Source: Clostridiaceae bacterium
GTDB lineage: Bacteria > Bacillota > Clostridia > Oscillospirales > Acutalibacteraceae
Direction: 5' to 3'
NCBI GenBank assembly: GCA_016295355.1
Contig: JAEDLK010000011.1
Location: forward strand, 1-44,767
DNA: 44,767 bases
Both the position numbers and the translations under genes were made by a program. The notes beneath the pieces were generated by a model. The model saw nothing but the letters and a program-made list of their open reading frames with translations, made no database searches and was not told the origin of the DNA. How positions within the stretch are numbered: the first letter of the stretch is position 1; each line of letters begins with the position of its first letter. Shown here piece after piece: positions 15,750 through 24,698 of this stretch.

Positions 15750-17101
15750 ACAGTCAAATCTTGTCCTTCCTGCTCCTTTTCAGACGTTGTCTGATCGGTT
15801 GATGAAGCAACGTTTTCCTCCTCCAATGTATCATTCTCATCCAAAGATTTCGAGGGATCGACCTCGACCCCCTGTTTTTGTGCGGTAAACCCATCGGCAT
15901 AGCAATAGCTTTCCAAGGGCAACCCCTTCGCATCAAGCTTACGACGAATCAGCGTAGAAGCAATGAAGTACAAGAGAGCAAAGCAAGGTACGCCGATTAA
16001 CATACCGAACACGCCGAAGAAACCGCCGAAAATAACAATCGACACAATCACCCAGAAGGAGGAAAGTCCGGTGGAATCGCCCAAAATTTTAGGGCCGATG
16101 ATATTACCGTCCAACTGTTGCAAAATAATGATAAAGATAACAAAGTATAAACAATCACGAAGCCTGCCCTGTGACACCCAAATAATCAAAGCAGATGGAA
16201 TGGCACCGATAAACGGACCAAACACGGGAATGACATTGGTAACACCCACGATTACCGCTACCAAAACGGAGCATGAATGGAAGCCTAAAATAGTTAAGCC
16301 GATAAAGCATAGCACGCCGATAATGAGCGAGTCAATCAACTTACCGACAATAAAACCACCGAAAATTTGGTCGGTCTTGGCACTGGTTTTCACGATGGTT
16401 GAGACCGTTTTGGGTGAAAAGAGTGCACACAAAACCTTACGGATTTGCGCCTTAAATAAATCCTTGCTGAACAGCAAATAAATAGCCACCATTAAGCCGA
16501 TAAAAAGATCCTTAAGCACACCCAAAACATCCAACGCACCGCTGTAAACGGAGGTGCCGACTGCTTTCAGTGTGGTGCTTAAATCGGTTACCAGCCAATT
16601 ATTAAAGGATGAAAAAGCAGAGTTTACGATTGGACGCAAGGAATCGTAACGAACAATATAATGGTTTACAACGTCTAAATAATCGTTATAATGAGCTGAA
16701 ACGGTGTCGATTAGATCAATCACACTGTTGACAGCCCGCGGTATAATTAACCAACCAACGCCGACAACAATGAAAACAAACAACAGCACACCACCGGCAA
16801 CACTCACAGCTTTGGAGCAGATCGAGGCCGGTTTATCCTTTTTGAAAATTTTTCTGCAAAGAGGCAGTGTAACCTTTCGTAGAAAATTTACTGTAGGGTT
16901 CATTAAGTAAGCAATGATTAATCCACAAATAACAGGACGAAGCACCTTCAAAATACGGGCTATAACCGCAAAAACTGACGACAGGCGCAAAAGAAGAAAA
17001 TAGAACAAGACAGCAAACGCTAAGGCAAAAAAGGTTGATAAGCCATTATAAAAGGCACTTTTCCAGGGCGAGGCCCGGTGCAGTTTGTTATTGCGACCCA
17101 T
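15746..17101 (-). CDS. AI-2E family transporter (YtvI/PerM-like permease)
   Basis: A 451-residue membrane protein with the family pattern of eight helices: three N-terminal segments (FFALAFAVLFYFLLLRLSSVF; VLRPVICGLIIAYLMNPTVN), a periplasmic helical region, then GGFIVGKLIDSLIIGVLCFIGLTILG, VLVAVIVGVTNVIPVFGPFIGAIPSAL and DGNIIGPKILGDSTGLSSFWVIVSIVIFGGFFG, the most conserved stretch. The last 55 residues are an acidic Glu/Asp/Thr-rich tail unlike most family members. Substrates vary across the family (Na+/H+ antiport, sporulation protein YtvI); none can be named here. Confidence 0.85.
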   Translation of the reverse strand: MGRNNKLHRASPWKSAFYNGLSTFFALAFAVLFYFLLLRLSSVFAVIARILKVLRPVICGLIIAYLMNPTVNFLRKVTLPLCRKIFKKDKPASICSKAVSVAGGVLLFVFIVVGVGWLIIPRAVNSVIDLIDTVSAHYNDYLDVVNHYIVRYDSLRPIVNSAFSSFNNWLVTDLSTTLKAVGTSVYSGALDVLGVLKDLFIGLMVAIYLLFSKDLFKAQIRKVLCALFSPKTVSTIVKTSAKTDQIFGGFIVGKLIDSLIIGVLCFIGLTILGFHSCSVLVAVIVGVTNVIPVFGPFIGAIPSALIIWVSQGRLRDCLYFVIFIIILQQLDGNIIGPKILGDSTGLSSFWVIVSIVIFGGFFGVFGMLIGVPCFALLYFIASTLIRRKLDAKGLPLESYCYADGFTAQKQGVEVDPSKSLDENDTLEEENVASSTDQTTSEKEQEGQDLTV

Positions 17102-17591
17102 GTTCTTTTACACCCCTCTTTTCTTTTGTCAGCATCCAAAAGACTGTAATGGCACAAAAAGCACCCAAACTATCCAATAGAACATCCTCAACGCCGGGAT
17201 GGCGTCCGGCAGAAAAGGATTGGTGCCATTCGTCACTGGCAGCATATAATAGGCAAAACAATTCAGCCATCCAAAAACGAAATCGAATCGAAAGCTTAAA
17301 GGAGCACAAAAAACCGTACACACAGAATCCAAGGCAAGCAAAAATGCAGAAATGAGCACCCTTGCGAACATAAAAGTCATATGTGTCTATGATAGTTTTT
17401 TGAACTTCCGTCGGCTGTAAGCGATAGTTTGGTAGCAAGGACCGGCACAGCCGTTCAGTGACAACCAAACTGGTTTGACCCGACTGCACCGCCTTTTGAC
17501 CAGAAAAATTAAATATAAGCATCATGACCGTCAGTGCCATAATGGCAAAGAACAGACGAGACCATGATGTTAACAACGCACGATTTATCAT
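17088..17591 (-). CDS. VanZ-like family membrane protein
   Basis: A 167-residue protein with four hydrophobic segments and the VanZ motif series RKGAHFCIFACLGFCVYGF, LLYAASDEWHQSFSAGRHPGVEDVLLDSLGAF. VanZ proteins were first seen with glycopeptide resistance (teicoplanin); most genomic copies are of unknown function. The start overlaps the M23 peptidase stop by 4 bp and its own stop overlaps the permease, so it belongs to the ftsE-ftsX-M23-vanZ-permease chain. No van ligase genes are nearby. Confidence 0.85.
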   Translation of the reverse strand: MINRALLTSWSRLFFAIMALTVMMLIFNFSGQKAVQSGQTSLVVTERLCRSLLPNYRLQPTEVQKTIIDTYDFYVRKGAHFCIFACLGFCVYGFLCSFKLSIRFRFWMAELFCLLYAASDEWHQSFSAGRHPGVEDVLLDSLGAFCAITVFWMLTKEKRGVKEHGSQ

Positions 17592-18760
17592 TTGCTGTAA
17601 GAGAACCGTTGAGGATTAACCTTTGTGCCATTCATGATGGTTTCAAAGTGAATGTGCGGGCCGGTTGACCAGCCGGTCGTACCAACATATCCGATAGTCT
17701 GCCCTCTCTCCACATGCTGACCGACGCTTACGCAGTTACTGGTCATATGGGCATAAAACGTCTTATAATGGTTGCCTTGATATGGGCCGTGATCAATGCC
17801 GACATAATTGCCATAACCACCACCGCAGCCACAGGAACGAGACTTATTATAGTTATGGGGACAACTGTTATTGGCGGCATAAACCGTACCGGCTGCCGCT
17901 GCACGAATCGGCGTTCCTTTGATGCCCGAACCGGCAATATCAATACCCTTGTGATTGCCCTTGTGAACCGAATCGTTACCATCGAAAACGGCTGAAACAT
18001 AGAAGAAACGAGAAGACGGCCACAAGAACAAGCCGGCATAGTCACCGCCGGGATCACCACCCACCGGTGCCGACTGTTTATCGATCTCATCCGCTATCCG
18101 TTTTAAGTCGGCCAAATCGGCATTGATATCCCTATCTAACTGGTTAATAACACTCTGAACCTCGGATACTTGGGCATCCAGCTCGGCTTTTTTGGCATCT
18201 ACTGCCTTTTTGGCCTCAGCCTGCTCATTCAAAAGTGCCTGAATCTCTGCCTTTTCAGCTTGAATCTGTGATACAGCTTCTACAATTTTATCAACCAATG
18301 CCTTATCATGGGCTGCCACATTTTTTGCCATCCGGGCAAGTGTCAGATAATCGGAAAAGCTTTCGGCTCCCATTAACACCTGGACACTGCTTTGGGTATT
18401 GCTCATATGTATCGCACGAATACGCTTTTTGAATTGCAGCTTATCTGCTTCGATTTCCTTATTCTTTTGGTCAATCTCGTTCTCTTTGGCGCTGATTTGT
18501 GCGTTATAGGTACGAATCTGTGCGTTATACTGATCAATAATGGCTTGAGTGGCGGCAATCTGTTTATCAAGTGCCTCTTTAATCTCTTGCTGATCAGCCT
18601 TATTTTTCTTGGCTTCAGCCAAATCCTGTTGTGCTTTTTTCTGTTGGGACTGTAATTCACTCAAGGAGGTTGCATCCGCCGAGAACGACAAAGCACTGAC
18701 AGAAAAGACAACTGTCACAGCTATAAAAAGCGCTAAAATCTTAATCAGATATGGTTTCAT
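17588..18760 (-). CDS. Murein hydrolase activator/M23 endopeptidase with coiled coil (EnvC-like)
   Basis: Start 18760 (MKPYLIKILALFIAVTVVF, AGAGGAG upstream) gives 390 residues: signal peptide (1-33), a long two-part coiled coil (about 35-245), and a C-terminal M23 LytM domain with HKGIDIAG (Zn His and Asp), TFYAHMTS and GPHIHFE (catalytic HxH). An unusual insert with four Cys residues (SCPHNYNKSRSCGCGGGYG) lies within the M23 domain near residue 310. The gene directly follows ftsX, matching the established pairing in which FtsEX drives an EnvC/PcsB/CwlO-type hydrolase or activator across the membrane. Confidence 0.9.
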   Translation of the reverse strand: MKPYLIKILALFIAVTVVFSVSALSFSADATSLSELQSQQKKAQQDLAEAKKNKADQQEIKEALDKQIAATQAIIDQYNAQIRTYNAQISAKENEIDQKNKEIEADKLQFKKRIRAIHMSNTQSSVQVLMGAESFSDYLTLARMAKNVAAHDKALVDKIVEAVSQIQAEKAEIQALLNEQAEAKKAVDAKKAELDAQVSEVQSVINQLDRDINADLADLKRIADEIDKQSAPVGGDPGGDYAGLFLWPSSRFFYVSAVFDGNDSVHKGNHKGIDIAGSGIKGTPIRAAAAGTVYAANNSCPHNYNKSRSCGCGGGYGNYVGIDHGPYQGNHYKTFYAHMTSNCVSVGQHVERGQTIGYVGTTGWSTGPHIHFETIMNGTKVNPQRFSYSK

Positions 18761-18774
18761 GCCTGCTCCTCTCA

Positions 18775-19785
18775 TTAAATAGCGGAAAACTCACTGCCCT
18801 CACGGCGCAAATACTTTCCAATCATCATACTACTGCCGAATACACCGGCTGCCACGCCGATGGCAATAAAGACGCCGAAAATCATCCACGCCTTTGCACC
18901 AAACGGTATTAAGGTATAACTACCGATATTGGACAAAATGGCCTCGGAGGCAACCCGATAACAGGAATACAACACGGCTTCCGATAACACGGCCGACAAA
19001 ATGCCAATCGTAACGCCCTCAACCACAAACGGGATGCGGATGAAGGAATCGGTGGCGCCGACGGCCTTCATAATACTGATTTCCAGTTTGCGATTGTACA
19101 TGGTTACACGAATGGTGTTGGAAACAATCACCAACGCAATCACCATCAAAATGGCAACGATGATGATACCGGCGATGAACACACCGCTCTTAATAGAGTT
19201 GATTTTTTCGGCCAAATCATTTTGCGATTCAATACTCTCCACACCCGGAACGGCCTGGATGGTTTCAATCGTTTCGTCGAATAATGACATATCCGTCATG
19301 GTTATTTTAACCGCATCCGACAACGGATTGCCGTTTTCCTCGTCTAAAAAGGTAAAATATTCGGCCTCCCCTTCCAATAAGGTGCTCTTAATGTCATTAA
19401 GGCCATCCTCTTTGGAAACATATTCGGCAGAGGCAACATTATCAAGAGAAGCAATTCTGTCGCGAACGGCCATGGCCTCTTCCTTGTTGTGGACAAGATA
19501 ACTTTCAGCGGCGATGCCGTTTTCATCCACCACAGCGCCTTCCGGTGGCGTTCGGCCGTTTTGATCATACAAAGCGGCATTATAGTCATCCAAATAGGCC
19601 ATAACGACATTTTGCTGTTCCAAATCACCAATGATACGGCTGATGTTTAAGGACAACATAATGGCCAAACCAATCAGTACCATGCAGGCCACCAACACGC
19701 CAACCGATGAAATAGACATCAAGCGGTTCACCCACACATTTTTGACGCCTTCTTTGGTCAGATAACGAACACTGCTAATTTTCAT
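18775..19785 (-). CDS. ftsX: Cell division ABC transporter permease FtsX
   Basis: Start 19785 behind GGAGGTAAGATCG gives 336 residues. Four membrane segments in the FtsX arrangement: one after the N-terminal SVRYLTKEGVKNVWVNRLMS (about 25-45), a large extracytoplasmic loop (about 50-195) and three C-terminal helices (GIIIVAILMVIALVIVSNTI, IPFVVEGVTIGILSAVL, KAWMIFGVFIAIGVAAGVFG). RKLEISIMKAVGATDSFIRIPF is the coupling-helix region. The extracytoplasmic loop would activate the M23 protein encoded next door. Overlaps ftsE by 11 bp. Confidence 0.94.
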   Translation of the reverse strand: MKISSVRYLTKEGVKNVWVNRLMSISSVGVLVACMVLIGLAIMLSLNISRIIGDLEQQNVVMAYLDDYNAALYDQNGRTPPEGAVVDENGIAAESYLVHNKEEAMAVRDRIASLDNVASAEYVSKEDGLNDIKSTLLEGEAEYFTFLDEENGNPLSDAVKITMTDMSLFDETIETIQAVPGVESIESQNDLAEKINSIKSGVFIAGIIIVAILMVIALVIVSNTIRVTMYNRKLEISIMKAVGATDSFIRIPFVVEGVTIGILSAVLSEAVLYSCYRVASEAILSNIGSYTLIPFGAKAWMIFGVFIAIGVAAGVFGSSMMIGKYLRREGSEFSAI

Positions 19786-20512
19786 CGATCTTACCTCCGG
19801 CGTTATCGGCAACAATATGGCCGTGATCCAGCATAATCACACGGTGGCCGAAATCACGAACCAGATTATGATCGTGAGTTACCATCAAAACGGTGGTGCC
19901 CCGTTTGTTGATGTCTGTCAGCATGGATACAATCTCATATGACATATTCGGGTCAACATTACCGGTTGGCTCATCGGCAATAATCAAACTGGGCGCATTG
20001 ACAAGGGCCCGTGCCAGACCGACACGCTGTTGCTCACCGCCCGAAAGCTGATTCGGCATAGACCGAGCCTTGTCCCCCAAACCGACACGGCTTAAGGATT
20101 TGGCAACTTGAATGCGAATATCATGACTGTCAGCACCCGTTACATGCATAGCAAAGGCCACATTGTCGTAAACCGTCATATTGGGAATCAAGCGGAAATC
20201 CTGGAAAACAATGCCCATAGTGCGCCTTAGCAGCGGAATTTCCTTGTGGGCCATTTTATTAAGACGAAAACCGTTAACCGTAATTTCACCGGCGCTGGGC
20301 TTTTCTTCACGCATAATGAGCTTCATAAAAGTGCTTTTGCCCGCACCCGACGAGCCTACCACAAAAACAAACTCGCCGCTGCCGATGGAAATATTGACGT
20401 CCTCTAAAGCATGAGTACCGTTCGGGTAATTCTTTGTGACACCCTTGAACTCGATAACCGGTTGACGCCTTTTGGTCTGTAAAATAGATTGTTCTGCCAA
20501 CGCTAATGCCAC
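19775..20512 (-). CDS. ftsE: Cell division ATP-binding protein FtsE
   Basis: A 245-residue ABC ATPase: VTKNYPNGTHALEDVNISI, Walker A GSSGAGKST (about 53-61), the FtsE-type Q-loop VFQDFRLIPNMTVYDNVAF, signature LSGGEQQR, Walker B SLIIADEPTGNVDP, and H-loop MVTHDH. FtsE powers FtsX to control septal peptidoglycan hydrolases. The N-terminal 17 residues (MALALAEQSILQTKRRQ) precede the usual start at VIEFKGVTKNYPNG and may be an extension. Head of the ftsE-ftsX-M23-vanZ chain, only 7 bp after the regulator at 20520. Confidence 0.95.
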   Translation of the reverse strand: MALALAEQSILQTKRRQPVIEFKGVTKNYPNGTHALEDVNISIGSGEFVFVVGSSGAGKSTFMKLIMREEKPSAGEITVNGFRLNKMAHKEIPLLRRTMGIVFQDFRLIPNMTVYDNVAFAMHVTGADSHDIRIQVAKSLSRVGLGDKARSMPNQLSGGEQQRVGLARALVNAPSLIIADEPTGNVDPNMSYEIVSMLTDINKRGTTVLMVTHDHNLVRDFGHRVIMLDHGHIVADNAGGKIDEN

Positions 20513-20519
20513 ACTTTCT

Positions 20520-21602
20520 TTAATACTTCACGGGATTGGACTTCAAGTAGCGATTGACCATCAACGCAATCTTAAAGATAATGGCATGGTCAAACTCACG
20601 CAAATCAAGACCGGTAATTTTCTTAATCTTTTCCAAGCGATAAACCAGCGTGTTGCGGTGTACAAACAGTTTGCGAGAGGTTTCGGAAACATTCAGATTG
20701 TTCTCAAAGAACTTTTGAATGGTGAACAGCGTCTCCTGATCCAAGCTCTCAATGGAGCCACGCTTAAAGACTTCTTTTAAGAAAGATTCACAAAGCGTGG
20801 TGGGTAATTGATAAATCAGACGGGCAATGCCCAAATTGTTGTAGCAGATAATGGTCTTTTCGGTATCAAATACCTTGCCAACCTCCAAAGCCGTCCGTGC
20901 TTCCTTAAAAGAACGGGCTAAATCCTTCAGATTGTCAACCGTGGTGCCAACACCGATGGTGGCATGAACATAAAACTCACCGAGCAGTGTGTCGGCAATG
21001 GATGTTGCTAACTTTTCAATATCTTTTTCATCAATGCCCGGTTTGGTTTCCTTAATCAAGGCAATATCGGTTTCATTGATGTTAATAACAAAGTCTTTTG
21101 ACTTGTCCGGGAACAAATTTTGGGCAACATCATAGGCCGATACCTCATTGGTATCGCTGACACGAATGAGGATGACCGTACGCATAACATCGGAATTAAA
21201 GTACAGTTCTCGTGCCTTCAAATAAATATCGCCCGGCAGAATATTGTCCAAAATAATGTTTTTAACAAAATTGCTACGATCATATTTTTCATCATAATAA
21301 TACTTAATATTGGTAAAGGCCACCGTGATGACGCCGCAATATTTTTCGGCAATCAAATCTTCACCTTCAACAAACACAACATATTCGTTGGTGGGTTCAC
21401 TGCCGATAAATTTATAGGTATACCCCATACCGACAGAACATTTTGAACGAATAATGTTCTCAGTGGGCAGGCGCAATGTTTCACCGATTCTACTTAACTC
21501 GCTGCAGGCAATCACGGTATAGTTTTCATCAATCACACCAAATGTTTTGTCGATAGCATCCTTCATTTGCGAGATGACGCTTTGAAACAGGCGATTTGAC
21601 AT
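20520..21602 (-). CDS. PucR/CdaR-type transcriptional regulator
   Basis: Start 21602 behind AAGGAGTTGTGATT gives 360 residues. The C-terminus is an HTH_30 (PucR/CdaR) domain: FFENNLNVSETSRKLFVHRNTLVYRLEKI (about 300-328). The middle has the GGDEF-like region of CdaR proteins (ARSFKEARTALEVG), and the N-terminus a sensor of the sugar-diacid/PucR type (GVIDENYTVIACSELSRIGETL). These proteins usually activate catabolic genes, yet here the neighbours are ftsE and a sugar-ABC ATPase. Ligand unknown. The pairing with ftsEX is seen in several Clostridia by my recollection, not verified here. Confidence 0.8.
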   Translation of the reverse strand: MSNRLFQSVISQMKDAIDKTFGVIDENYTVIACSELSRIGETLRLPTENIIRSKCSVGMGYTYKFIGSEPTNEYVVFVEGEDLIAEKYCGVITVAFTNIKYYYDEKYDRSNFVKNIILDNILPGDIYLKARELYFNSDVMRTVILIRVSDTNEVSAYDVAQNLFPDKSKDFVININETDIALIKETKPGIDEKDIEKLATSIADTLLGEFYVHATIGVGTTVDNLKDLARSFKEARTALEVGKVFDTEKTIICYNNLGIARLIYQLPTTLCESFLKEVFKRGSIESLDQETLFTIQKFFENNLNVSETSRKLFVHRNTLVYRLEKIKKITGLDLREFDHAIIFKIALMVNRYLKSNPVKY

Positions 21603-21731
21603 AATCACAACTCCTTGCAGGTTCAATTCTTCTTATACACTACCATTTTACACAAAAGACGACCATAATTCAAGTGATAAATCAAAAAAGTTACAAAAAT
21701 ATGACAAAATGAACCGAAATTACATAAAAAA

Positions 21732-21755
21732 CCTGCACGGACGAATCCGTGCAGG
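21732..21755 (-). terminator. Intrinsic terminator after the MsmK-type gene
   Basis: A 10-bp perfect stem (CCTGCACGGA/TCCGTGCAGG) with CGAA tetraloop, followed on the minus strand by TTTTTTATG; 16 bases past the stop at 21771. Confidence 0.9.
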
Positions 21756-21770
21756 CAAGAATACAAAGAA

Positions 21771-22913
21771 TCAGTTGGTGATAGTCAACTCGGTGTCCTT
21801 ATCGAACAGATGAATTTTAGCGGTTTCAAACGCAATCTTAATCTGATCGCCCGGACGAGCGGTGTTGGTCGGAGCCACGCGAGCATTAATCGGCTGACCT
21901 TCACAGTTCATATACAGATAGGTTTCAGCACCCATCAATTCAGTCACTTCAACACTGGCATCCACAACGCCATCGGGGTTAGCCTTAATAAGATCTTCCT
22001 CGTTGTGAACATTTTCAGGACGAATGCCCATGATGATTTCCTTACCGACATAGGGCTCCAAACGGTTATCCTTGTTCTTGGATGCCGGCAGTTTAATCTT
22101 AAACTTAACACCGGCACGGGTCTTGGTATCTTCGGAACCGAATTCCACAAAGAAATCTTCGCCTTCCTTGAGCAGCAAGCACTCAATAAAGTTCATCTGC
22201 GGAGAACCGATAAAGCCGGCAACAAACAGATTGCAGGGATACAGGTACAAGTTGTTCGGGGTATCAACCTGCTGGATGAAACCGCCCTTCATAACAACGA
22301 TACGGGTACCCATTGTCATAGCTTCGGTTTGATCGTGGGTAACATAGATAAAGGTGGTGCCTAATCTCTGATGCAGCTTGGAAATCTCAGTACGCATCTG
22401 GGCACGCAACTTAGCATCCAAGTTGGACAGCGGCTCGTCCAATAAAAAGACCTTCGGCTCACGCACGATAGCACGACCCAAAGCAACACGCTGACGCTGA
22501 CCGCCGGACAAAGCCTTCGGCTTTCTTTCCAGCAAATGTTCAATATCCAAAATGCGGGCAGCCTCTTCAACACGGCGTCTGATTTCATCCTTAGAGGTTT
22601 TACGGAGCTTCAGACCGAAGGCCATGTTGTCAAACACGGACATATGCGGATACAGAGCATAGTTCTGGAACACCATTGCAATATCTCTGTCCTTCGGTGC
22701 CACTTCATTCACCAATCGATCACCGATATAAACCTCACCGCTGGAAATCTCTTCCAAACCGGCTACCATTCTTAACGTGGTGGATTTACCGCAACCGGAA
22801 GGACCGACCAGAATGATAAATTCCTTGTCCTTGATTTCCAAGTTAAAATCGGAAACAGCAACAACCCCACCGGGGTACTTTTTGTAAACATTACGCAAAG
22901 ACAAACTCGCCAT
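21771..22913 (-). CDS. Sugar ABC transporter ATP-binding protein, MsmK/UgpC type
   Basis: A 380-residue ABC ATPase: Walker A GPSGCGKST (about 37-45), Q-loop VFQNYALYPHMSVFDNMAFGLKLRK, signature LSGGQRQRVALGRAIVR, Walker B VFLLDEPLSNLDAKLR, H-loop VTHDQTEAMTMGTRIVV, then a TOBE/OB regulatory domain (about 240-375; GIRPENVHNEEDL). No permease or binding protein is near, the usual state in Firmicutes where one MsmK-like ATPase energises several carbohydrate uptake systems. An extended -10 promoter and a strong terminator make it a single-gene unit. Confidence 0.93.
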   Translation of the reverse strand: MASLSLRNVYKKYPGGVVAVSDFNLEIKDKEFIILVGPSGCGKSTTLRMVAGLEEISSGEVYIGDRLVNEVAPKDRDIAMVFQNYALYPHMSVFDNMAFGLKLRKTSKDEIRRRVEEAARILDIEHLLERKPKALSGGQRQRVALGRAIVREPKVFLLDEPLSNLDAKLRAQMRTEISKLHQRLGTTFIYVTHDQTEAMTMGTRIVVMKGGFIQQVDTPNNLYLYPCNLFVAGFIGSPQMNFIECLLLKEGEDFFVEFGSEDTKTRAGVKFKIKLPASKNKDNRLEPYVGKEIIMGIRPENVHNEEDLIKANPDGVVDASVEVTELMGAETYLYMNCEGQPINARVAPTNTARPGDQIKIAFETAKIHLFDKDTELTITN

Positions 22914-22954
22914 GATTGGACCTCCTAAAAAACACGCAGATATTAAGCCTTATT

Positions 22955-22963
22955 ATTATACCA
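22955..22963 (-). promoter_or_regulatory. Extended -10 promoter of the MsmK-type gene
   Basis: Minus-strand TGGTATAAT (an extended -10, TGnTATAAT) about 42 bp ahead of the ATG at 22913; no good -35 at 17 bp (a TTGACA lies too far, 24 bp away). Confidence 0.5.
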
Positions 22964-23039
22964 AATGCGTTTAGAAAATACTATTGTCAAATGATTAAAA
23001 ATATAGCCCAATAATTTGTTTAATATGAATAACAGTTTA

Positions 23040-23753
23040 TCAACAAAAGACTGATTCTGACAATTCTTTTGCCGAAACCGGTCGATATTCGCCAACCGGC
23101 AAATCATCCGGCAACCACAGATGACCGATTCTCATGCGATGCAATTGATTAACACCCAATCCGCAGACCCCGAACATCCTTTTGATTTCGTGATACTTGC
23201 CTTCTGTCAAAATCACACGAGCCCGACAGTTTTCCAAAGCAGTCAATCCGGCCGACGCACAAACCGTTCCGTCGGTCAAGGTAATACCTTCTGCAAACCG
23301 CTTTACCATATCATCTGTTACCGGTCCGTCAAGGGTGACTGAATATTCTTTTTCGATCCCGCTTTTGGGGCTGATAATACGATGCGCCATCATACCGTCG
23401 TCGGTCAACAGCAAAAGCCCTGTTGTGTTTTTATCTAAGCGTCCGACCGGAAACAAGGGCCTTGTTCGATCACATTCATGTAACAAATCCAGCACCGTCG
23501 TCGCGCGTCTGTCCCTGCTTGCCGACAGAACGCCGGCCGGTTTATGCAACATATAATATACAAATGGCTGATACCCGATGGCCTGTCCGTCCAACAGAAC
23601 AGTATCCTGCTGTGGCATAACGGAGGCATCAATGCTCCTACATACCTCCGTATTTACAGAAACTCGGCCGGATAATATTCGTTGCCGTGCTTCACGGCGG
23701 CTCAAGGTCGTCTGTGAAGCAATTAACTTATCCAAGCGCATTGCGTTCTTCAT
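23040..23753 (-). CDS. rRNA pseudouridine synthase, RsuA/RluB family
   Basis: A 237-residue protein: S4 domain at the N-terminus (MRLDKLIASQTTLSRREARQRILSGRVSVN), then the catalytic domain with PLFPVGRLDKNTTGLLLLTDDG (catalytic Asp about 100), EKEYSVTL and LTEGKYHEIKRMFGVCGLGVNQLHRMRIG. Such enzymes modify a uridine in rRNA, RsuA acting on U516 of 16S; which site is used here is not certain. The start may be MKNAM (23753) or MRLDKL (23741), both overlapping the 3' end of the DUF4830 gene. Confidence 0.9.
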   Translation of the reverse strand: MKNAMRLDKLIASQTTLSRREARQRILSGRVSVNTEVCRSIDASVMPQQDTVLLDGQAIGYQPFVYYMLHKPAGVLSASRDRRATTVLDLLHECDRTRPLFPVGRLDKNTTGLLLLTDDGMMAHRIISPKSGIEKEYSVTLDGPVTDDMVKRFAEGITLTDGTVCASAGLTALENCRARVILTEGKYHEIKRMFGVCGLGVNQLHRMRIGHLWLPDDLPVGEYRPVSAKELSESVFC

Positions 23754-24174
23754 CTGTCAACTCACGGAGCGGCCACATCTGTCCGTTTAATGCCGGATCA
23801 CAAATATCGCCGCCGACTACCTCCCCATTCGAAAATAGCAAATGAATATATATTGTATCACTATATGCGTAAGTATACTGCGTTAAAGTCTGCCCGCGAA
23901 AATTCATAAGATTATATCCGGCTGACAGTTGCAAATCGTTATACCGTCTATAAACAGCCGGAAATTCCCACGGAACCGTAATTTCATCAACAAACACCGG
24001 ATCCCCGCAAGACGAAAAGCCCAACTGTTCCAAGAACGCCTGTCGTTGTGCTTCACTGGTCAATTTCGGCGCCGTTTCAAAGCCGTAAGTAAATGAGCAA
24101 AGCATCAATACTGCTAAAACAACGCTCAAAAACACAGACAGCATAGTACGCGAACAGGTGAGATAAACTTTCAT
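23728..24174 (-). CDS. DUF4830-type lipoprotein-like/secreted protein
   Basis: With start 24174 (MKVYLTCSRTMLSVFLSVVL) the product is 148 residues with one N-terminal hydrophobic helix (about 10-34) and an extracytoplasmic domain: RQAFLEQLGFSSCGDPVFVDEITVPWEFPAVYRRYNDLQLSAGYNL (in parts), YAYSDTIYIHLLFSNGEVVGGDIC, QMWPLRELTD. The FLeqlGw..., eitiP..F..vY..YN..Q...G.dL order is the DUF4830 signature. Function unknown; common in Clostridia. It overlaps the pseudouridine synthase gene. Confidence 0.75.
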   Translation of the reverse strand: MKVYLTCSRTMLSVFLSVVLAVLMLCSFTYGFETAPKLTSEAQRQAFLEQLGFSSCGDPVFVDEITVPWEFPAVYRRYNDLQLSAGYNLMNFRGQTLTQYTYAYSDTIYIHLLFSNGEVVGGDICDPALNGQMWPLRELTDEERNALG

Positions 24175-24224
24175 ATCCTCATTCCCCCGAAATAAGCATA
24201 TGAAAAGCATAGGAGTACTTATGC

Positions 24225-24698
24225 CTAAAGAGCCTCAATCAGGCAAACGGCATGAGCGGCTATTCCCTGCCCTGCTCCGGTAAAGCCAAGACCTTCTTCG
24301 GTTGTAGCCTTTACGCTGACGCTTGACAGCGGTACCGATAAATCCAGTGCCATACATTGACGCATAGCCTTGACATAATCACAAAGTTTGGGTTGTTGGG
24401 CAATAACAGTGGCATCAACATTGACCACCCGATAACCGTTTTGACGCAACAATCCATCAACTTTTCTCAGAAGTATTCGGCTATCAATGCCCAATGTAGC
24501 CGGATCGTTATCAGGAAACAGTTGACCGATGTCCCCAAGTGCGGCCGCCCCCAACAAGGAGTCGCAAACAGCATGAATTAAAACGTCCGCATCGGAATGA
24601 CCTGCCAGCCCCTTACAGTAAGGGACTGTCACGCCTCCCAGAACTAGCGGACGGCCTTCGCAAAAAGCGTGTACATCATAGCCATGCCCGATTCTCAT
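24225..24698 (-). CDS. ispF: 2-C-methyl-D-erythritol 2,4-cyclodiphosphate synthase
   Basis: Start 24698 (MRIGHGYDVHAFCEGRPLVL) gives 157 residues, the standard IspF length. Motifs GHGYDVH (Zn Asp and His), GVTVPY, GLAGHSDADVLIHAVCDSLLGAAALGDIG, LFPDNDP and KATTEEGLGFTGAGQGIAAHAVCLI. It closes the cyclic diphosphate in the MEP pathway to isoprenoids. Start overlaps the ispD stop by 4 bp (ATGA), so the two steps are translated together. Confidence 0.96.
   Translation of the reverse strand: MRIGHGYDVHAFCEGRPLVLGGVTVPYCKGLAGHSDADVLIHAVCDSLLGAAALGDIGQLFPDNDPATLGIDSRILLRKVDGLLRQNGYRVVNVDATVIAQQPKLCDYVKAMRQCMALDLSVPLSSVSVKATTEEGLGFTGAGQGIAAHAVCLIEAL

Noticed and set aside
15963..16481. 172-codon plus-strand frame
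   Set aside because: Antisense to the AI-2E family permease, rich in Lys, Ile, Thr and Pro, without a start site.
17088..17591. Glycopeptide resistance by VanZ
   Set aside because: No van ligase, dehydrogenase or dipeptidase genes; VanZ-like domains are common in genomes without resistance.
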